Positions 6,776 through 9,926 of a stretch of DNA of 9,926 bases are shown one piece after another. The DNA is from Clostridium sp. UBA6758. GTDB taxonomy: Bacteria; Bacillota; Clostridia; Clostridiales; Clostridiaceae. The position numbers and the translations under genes were made by a program. Within the stretch, counting starts at the first letter, position 1; each line of letters begins with the position of its first letter. The stretch spans positions 7,129 to 17,054 of the forward strand of contig DKGY01000007.1 of the NCBI GenBank assembly GCA_002453475.1, read 5' to 3'. The notes under the pieces are model-generated. The model made no database searches. It saw nothing but the letters and a program-made list of their open reading frames with translations, and was not told the origin of the DNA.

Positions 6776-6807
6776 ATTATGAATTAATTTTATGGAGGAA
6801 TATGAGA

Positions 6808-7299
6808 ATGAACACTAAAACTATTGTAATCGGAGCATTGCTTGCAGTTATAGCAGCTTTATTTCAACTAATACCTATTTTATTTTCGGAAACATTTATA
6901 TTTTTAACTATATTTAGTGCAGTACCTATTTATATTGTTTCAAGGATAAATCCTAAAGCCGGTATTTTATCATATTTCGTAGCAAGCTTGATTATTATGT
7001 TTTTAAGTGTACATGAAGGATTATTTTTTTTATGTACTAACGGGATTGTTGGAATATCACTTGGAATATGCAGTTTCTATACAAAAAGTAAGGCTATTAC
7101 TTGGGCTTTAAGTTCACTGATGCTGACAATTACATTAAGTATTATGAATTATGGCATAGGTATACCTGTCTTTGGTAGTAAAATTCCAGGGACATTGGCA
7201 ATCCAGATAGCAATAATATTCATCGTCTCAGCAATTTATAATATTTTTTATTACTATTTTTCCAGTTTCATTTTCAAACTTCTAGAAAAGAGAATTTAA
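6808..7299 (+). CDS. Small multi-pass membrane protein, ECF S-component/DUF2232-like
   Basis: The product is a 163-residue, very hydrophobic protein with about five or six membrane helices and a short charged tail (KLLEKRI). The opening TKTIVIGALLAVIAALFQLIP and the central segment with VSRINPKAGILSYFVA and HEGLFFLCTNGIVGISLGI resemble substrate-binding S components of energy-coupling-factor transporters and related DUF2232/YybS-type proteins. S components capture a vitamin or metal and dock on a shared EcfAAT module, which is absent here; in clostridia that module is often encoded elsewhere. An in-frame ATG at 6802 is only three bases from GGAGG (6794-6798), whereas the ATG at 6808 is nine bases away and was chosen. 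The gene is transcribed divergently from the dehydrogenase gene. Its 3' end abuts an insertion sequence remnant, so the extreme C-terminus may have been altered. The membrane nature is clear, the family is tentative and the ligand is unknown. Confidence 0.7.
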   Translation: MNTKTIVIGALLAVIAALFQLIPILFSETFIFLTIFSAVPIYIVSRINPKAGILSYFVASLIIMFLSVHEGLFFLCTNGIVGISLGICSFYTKSKAITWALSSLMLTITLSIMNYGIGIPVFGSKIPGTLAIQIAIIFIVSAIYNIFYYYFSSFIFKLLEKRI

Positions 7300-7398
7300 T
7301 TCCTTAGCTATCTTGTATGATGAGAATCCGTATTTATTAAGGCGAAGTTGTATGGTTATTGGCTCTTTAAAATTTAAGTGTTTATTTTTATGTGACTT
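7282..7398 (-). pseudogene. Remnant of an IS30-family transposase N-terminus
   Basis: A minus-strand frame reads KSHKNKHLNFKEPITIQLRL followed by NKYGFSSYKIAKELN. This matches the pattern of the N-terminal helix-turn-helix of IS30-family transposases (KHLxxxERxxIxxRLxxGxSxYKIAKELxR). The match spans about 35 residues (7398-7294). It ends abruptly, reaching a stop at 7282 inside the 3' end of the membrane protein gene, and the catalytic DDE domain is absent. The frame continues upstream to a GTG at 7482, but those residues run through hairpins and look non-coding. No terminal inverted repeats or target duplication could be identified. This is a fragment rather than an element. The family assignment is by pattern recognition only. 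Confidence 0.5.
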
Positions 7399-7422
7399 TA
7401 TTTTATTGCAATAAAGTAAAGT
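7395..7422. repeat. 28-nt near-perfect palindrome
   Basis: ACTTTATTTTATTG (7395-7408) is followed directly by CAATAAAGTAAAGT (7409-7422). The two arms are complementary at 13 of 14 positions, and the exception is a G-T pair. It lies at the upstream edge of the IS30-like remnant and 9 bases before the probable terminator. It could fold in RNA from either strand. No T tract follows on the plus strand, so it is not an obvious terminator on its own. Confidence 0.5.
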
Positions 7423-7430
7423 ATGTAAAT

Positions 7431-7461
7431 GGCTTACCTCAATGAGGGTAAGTCTATTTTT
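7431..7461 (+). terminator. Probable intrinsic terminator downstream of the membrane protein gene
   Basis: CTTACCTC (7433-7440) pairs with GAGGGTAAG (7444-7452) with one bulged G and an AAT loop; flanking GG/TC can extend the stem. TCTATTTTTATAT follows, with a further T run at 7467-7473. It lies 131 bases past the membrane protein stop and would isolate that gene from the malic enzyme unit. Confidence 0.6.
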
Positions 7462-7652
7462 ATATCCTTTTTTAAGATACACTTCAAAAGTCTAGATTAT
7501 TTGCCAAATATTTGGTGCATGATGTTAACAAAATATCAAAATATTTTTTATGACCAAAATATATTTTAAATTTTCATAATGTTTTAATGTATTGAGTCTG
7601 CTGATATTATTTAATCATAGTAAACGATTAATAAAGAGGAAGGATGATATAA
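7462..7652 (+). promoter_or_regulatory. Upstream region of the malic enzyme gene with a series of AT-rich palindromes
   Basis: No gene is visible in this 191-base stretch. It contains three palindromes: CCAAATATTTGG (7504-7515), AAAATATTTT (7538-7547) and AAAATATATTTT (7556-7567), which could be operators. Promoter hexamers are ambiguous. CATAAT (7575-7580) and TATTAT (7605-7610) are possible -10 elements, but neither has a good -35. The ribosome binding site is AAGGA at 7640-7644, eight bases from the ATG. Confidence 0.35.
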
Positions 7653-8825
7653 ATGAATTACTTTGAAGAAAGCTTAAAATTACATGAAGAAAAAGTTGGA
7701 AAGATTGAAGTAATAAGTAAGGTAAAAGTTAGAACAAGAGAGGATTTAAGCTTGGCTTACACACCAGGAGTTGCAGAACCTTGTAGAAAAATCCATGAAA
7801 ATGAAGAAAATGTGTACAAGTATACTTCAAAAGGTAATTTAGTTGCTGTAGTAACAGATGGGACAGCTGTCCTTGGGTTAGGAGATATAGGACCAAAGGC
7901 TGGACTTCCTGTAATGGAAGGTAAGGCAATATTATTTAAAGAATTTGCAGATGTAGATGCCTTCCCGATTTGTTTAGCAACAAAGGATGTAGATGAAATA
8001 GTAAGAACTGTTAAGCTTATAGCTCCTGGATTTGGAGGAATCAATTTAGAGGATATTGGTGCACCAAGATGCTTTGAAATTGAAAAAAAATTAAAGAGTG
8101 AACTTGATATACCTGTGTTTCATGATGATCAGCACGGAACTGCCATAGTTGTTCTAGCTGGACTTATAAATGCTTTAAAGGTAGTAGGAAAGAAGATAGA
8201 AGATATTAAGGTAGTAGTAAATGGTGCAGGAGCAGCAGGAACTGCAATAGCAAAATTGTTATTATCATCTGGAGTTAAGAATTTAATTGCTTGTGATAAG
8301 GTAGGTATTCTTTATAGAGGAATAGAAAACGTTGACGATTCTAAAAAGGAACTTGCAAAGGTAACTAATCCAGATAATATTCAAGGAACTTTAGCAGATG
8401 CATTAGTATGTGCAGATGTATTTATAGGAGTTTCGGCACCAGGAATAGTAACTGAAGATATGGTAAGGTCTATGAATAAAGACTCAATACTATTTGCAAT
8501 GGCAAATCCAACGCCAGAAATTATGCCTGATGAAGCAAAAGCAGCAGGAGCAAGAGTAATTGGAACAGGTCGTTCAGACTTCCCTAACCAAGTTAATAAT
8601 GTTCTTGCATTCCCAGGAATATTTAGAGGAGCGTTAGATGTTAGAGCAAAAGAAATCAATGAAGAGATGAAAATTGCAGCAGCATATGCTATAGCTTCTA
8701 TGATAAAGGAAGAAGACTTAAATGAAAACAATGTAATTCCATATGCATTAGACAGAACTGTTGCAGCCAATGTAGCTGAAGCAATAAAAGAAGCAGCAAG
8801 AAAAAGCGGAGTAGCAAGACTATAA
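7653..8825 (+). CDS. Malic enzyme, NAD-type, short bacterial form
   Basis: This cytoplasmic enzyme performs oxidative decarboxylation of L-malate to pyruvate and CO2 with reduction of NAD(P), needing Mg2+ or Mn2+. The 390-residue length matches the short bacterial class that lacks an acetyltransferase extension. The conserved elements are all present: SLAYTPGVAEP with the catalytic Tyr36, VTDGTAVLGLGDIGP, EGKAILFK with Lys91 as general base, INLEDIGAPR with Glu133 and Asp134, and FHDDQHGTA with Asp158/Asp159 as metal ligands. The Rossmann loop is NGAGAAG (190-196), followed by an acidic Asp215 at the end of the second strand, which favours NAD over NADP. ANPTPEIMPDEA and the C-terminal RSDFPNQVNNVLAFPGIFRGALDV complete the domain. 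The gene is followed after 66 bp by a KdgT-family permease. That suggests a malate-utilisation unit supplying pyruvate and NADH. Function is very secure; cofactor preference is inferred. Confidence 0.96.
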   Translation: MNYFEESLKLHEEKVGKIEVISKVKVRTREDLSLAYTPGVAEPCRKIHENEENVYKYTSKGNLVAVVTDGTAVLGLGDIGPKAGLPVMEGKAILFKEFADVDAFPICLATKDVDEIVRTVKLIAPGFGGINLEDIGAPRCFEIEKKLKSELDIPVFHDDQHGTAIVVLAGLINALKVVGKKIEDIKVVVNGAGAAGTAIAKLLLSSGVKNLIACDKVGILYRGIENVDDSKKELAKVTNPDNIQGTLADALVCADVFIGVSAPGIVTEDMVRSMNKDSILFAMANPTPEIMPDEAKAAGARVIGTGRSDFPNQVNNVLAFPGIFRGALDVRAKEINEEMKIAAAYAIASMIKEEDLNENNVIPYALDRTVAANVAEAIKEAARKSGVARL

Positions 8826-8842
8826 AAATTCAGAAGAATTAA

Positions 8843-8867
8843 CCGCTTGTAGAAATTCTACAAGCGG
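8843..8867. ncRNA. Strong intercistronic hairpin between malic enzyme and permease genes
   Basis: CCGCTTGTAGAA (8843-8854) and TTCTACAAGCGG (8856-8867) are perfect 12-base inverted copies around one central A. TTA/TAA pairs outside an A-C mismatch can extend the stem. It is by far the most GC-rich short stretch nearby. On the plus strand AAAATAAATGG follows instead of a T tract. Stabilising or processing the dicistronic RNA, or partial termination, therefore fits better than full termination. Typed as an RNA structure element, not an independent RNA gene. Confidence 0.6.
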
Positions 8868-8891
8868 CTAAAAATAAATGGAGGGATAAAA

Positions 8892-9863
8892 ATGCAAATT
8901 CCTATTAAGAAAACACTTGATAAAATTCCAGGCGGTATGATGGTAGTTCCACTTTTTTTAGGGGTATTAGTTAATACATTTTTTCCACAATTTTTAGAGA
9001 TTGGTGGTTTTACAACGGCATTATTTGGACCAAAAGCATCATCAACAATTTTGGCTTGCTTTATGTTTTTAATTGGTTCACAAATTAATTTTAAATTAGC
9101 ACCAAAGGCATTAAAAAAAGGTGCAATATTAATATCAGGAAAATTTATAGTAGGCGCAGGTATTGGTATATTTGTAGGGAAAGTTTTTGGACCTGCAGGA
9201 GTATTAGGATTATCACCATTAGCAATCCTTGCAGCATTAACAAATTGTAACGGTGGATTATATGCATCTCTTGCTTCACAGTATGGTGATGAAACAGATG
9301 TAGGAGCTTATGCTTTATTGTCTTTAAAAGATGGTCCATTTTTCACATTAGTTGCATTAGGTGCGTCAGGACTTGCTCAAGTTCCAATTAATGCACTTGT
9401 AGCAGTAATGATTCCAATAGTAATAGGTATGATTTTGGGAAATATTGATTCTGATATGAGAAAATTCCTTGGAAGCAGTAAAATGTTATTAATCCCATTC
9501 TTTTCATTCCCATTAGGTGCGGGAATGAATCTTGAAACTATCGTACAAGCTGGAGGACCTGGTATATTATTAGGAATAATAGCTTCTTTAACTGGAATAG
9601 GGGCTTATATGCTTCTGAAATTATTTAAAGAAGAGCCTATAATTGGTTTAGCAACAGGGTCAACTGCAGGAAATGCTGTAGCGACGCCAGCTGCTGTTGC
9701 AGCAATAGATCCAACAGTAGCTGCTATAGCAACAATAGCTACTGCACAAGTTGCAGCAGCATGTGTAGTATCTGCTATCGTTTGTCCATTTATTGTTTCT
9801 TATGCATTTAAAGTACTTAGAAATAAAAAAATTAAAAAATTAAATAATGGAGCTAGTGCATGA
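8892..9863 (+). CDS. KdgT-family permease (2-keto-3-deoxygluconate transporter family), probable organic acid importer
   Basis: This 323-residue membrane protein has about ten helices and is nearly identical in length to Escherichia coli KdgT. Family signatures are IPGGMMVVPLFLGVLVNTF (12-30), LTNCNGGLYASLASQYGD (116-133), ALLSLKDGPFFTL (141-153), IPFFSFPLGAGMNL (201-214) and GSTAGNAVATPAAVAAIDP (256-274). Characterised KdgT is a proton symporter for 2-keto-3-deoxygluconate. No pectin or hexuronate catabolic gene, KDG kinase or KDPG aldolase is in the window, whereas the gene directly upstream is a malic enzyme. Import of malate or a related hydroxy acid is therefore more plausible, but this is inference from context. 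GGAGGG (8880-8885) is six bases from the ATG. The 66-bp spacer contains the strong hairpin but no evident promoter, so co-transcription is likely. Family is secure; substrate is uncertain. Confidence 0.88.
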   Translation: MQIPIKKTLDKIPGGMMVVPLFLGVLVNTFFPQFLEIGGFTTALFGPKASSTILACFMFLIGSQINFKLAPKALKKGAILISGKFIVGAGIGIFVGKVFGPAGVLGLSPLAILAALTNCNGGLYASLASQYGDETDVGAYALLSLKDGPFFTLVALGASGLAQVPINALVAVMIPIVIGMILGNIDSDMRKFLGSSKMLLIPFFSFPLGAGMNLETIVQAGGPGILLGIIASLTGIGAYMLLKLFKEEPIIGLATGSTAGNAVATPAAVAAIDPTVAAIATIATAQVAAACVVSAIVCPFIVSYAFKVLRNKKIKKLNNGASA

Positions 9864-9926
9864 TAAAAAATGATTATTAAAATTTCAATACAATATTTTT
9901 CTATCTATAAGGCATCTTCAAAAAAT
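9864..9926. other. Right edge, no recognisable feature
   Basis: The 63 bases after the permease stop are AT-rich. They show no hairpin with a T tract, no open frame with a ribosome binding site and no known motif. A terminator or further gene may lie beyond the window. Confidence 0.5.

Noticed and set aside
7399..7482. Upstream extension of the IS30-like frame to a GTG start
   Set aside because: The residues do not resemble a transposase N-terminus and the DNA forms two hairpins, one a probable plus-strand terminator, so coding is unlikely.
7501..7652. Search for a riboswitch or catabolite (cre) site upstream of the malic enzyme gene
   Set aside because: No conserved riboswitch core or cre-like TGNNANCGNTNNCA sequence could be found by eye.
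8381..8770. 129-codon minus-strand frame opposite the malic enzyme gene
   Set aside because: It is antisense to a highly conserved enzyme, rich in Ala, Ser and Ile as expected of a mirror frame, and has no supported start site.

Overview
The window looks like a chromosomal segment from a low-GC, anaerobic Firmicute, most likely a Clostridium relative. The evidence is strongly AT-rich coding and intergenic DNA, strong GGAGG-type ribosome binding sites, compact operons, intrinsic terminators and the gene families present. The species cannot be read from the sequence.

Positions 1-4262 form a Bce-type (bacitracin-type) antimicrobial peptide sensing and detoxification locus. It starts with the 3' part of a BceS-like intramembrane-sensing histidine kinase, closed by its own terminator. 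A separate transcription unit follows: uppP (undecaprenyl-diphosphatase), a BceA-like ATPase and a BceB-like permease with a large extracellular domain, then a terminator. Two overlapping 14-bp elements of the form TNACA-N4-TGTNA sit upstream of uppP and match the known BceR-type operator. The likely logic is that the transporter senses the drug on its lipid target and signals through the kinase and an out-of-window regulator. The regulator would then switch on both the transporter and the phosphatase that recycles the lipid carrier.

Positions 4263-6801 are a looser region. It holds a GNAT acetyltransferase on the plus strand and a six-bladed-propeller glucose/sorbosone (PQQ-type) dehydrogenase on the minus strand. 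The dehydrogenase has a good hairpin terminator and no visible export signal, which is odd for this family.

Positions 6802-7500 carry a small hydrophobic protein resembling ECF-transporter S components or DUF2232 proteins. A degraded IS30-type transposase N-terminus on the minus strand and two hairpins, one of them a probable terminator, follow it.

Positions 7501-9863 hold a malate module: an NAD-type malic enzyme and, 66 bp downstream, a KdgT-family permease. The pairing suggests uptake of malate or a similar acid feeding decarboxylation to pyruvate. A 12-bp-arm hairpin without a U-tract separates the two genes. Nothing recognisable lies in the last 63 bases.

No CRISPR array, rRNA, tRNA or prophage is visible. 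The most interesting points are the paired BceR-like boxes over uppP-bceAB, the apparently cytoplasmic PQQ-family protein, and the KdgT-family permease whose substrate is probably not 2-keto-3-deoxygluconate.
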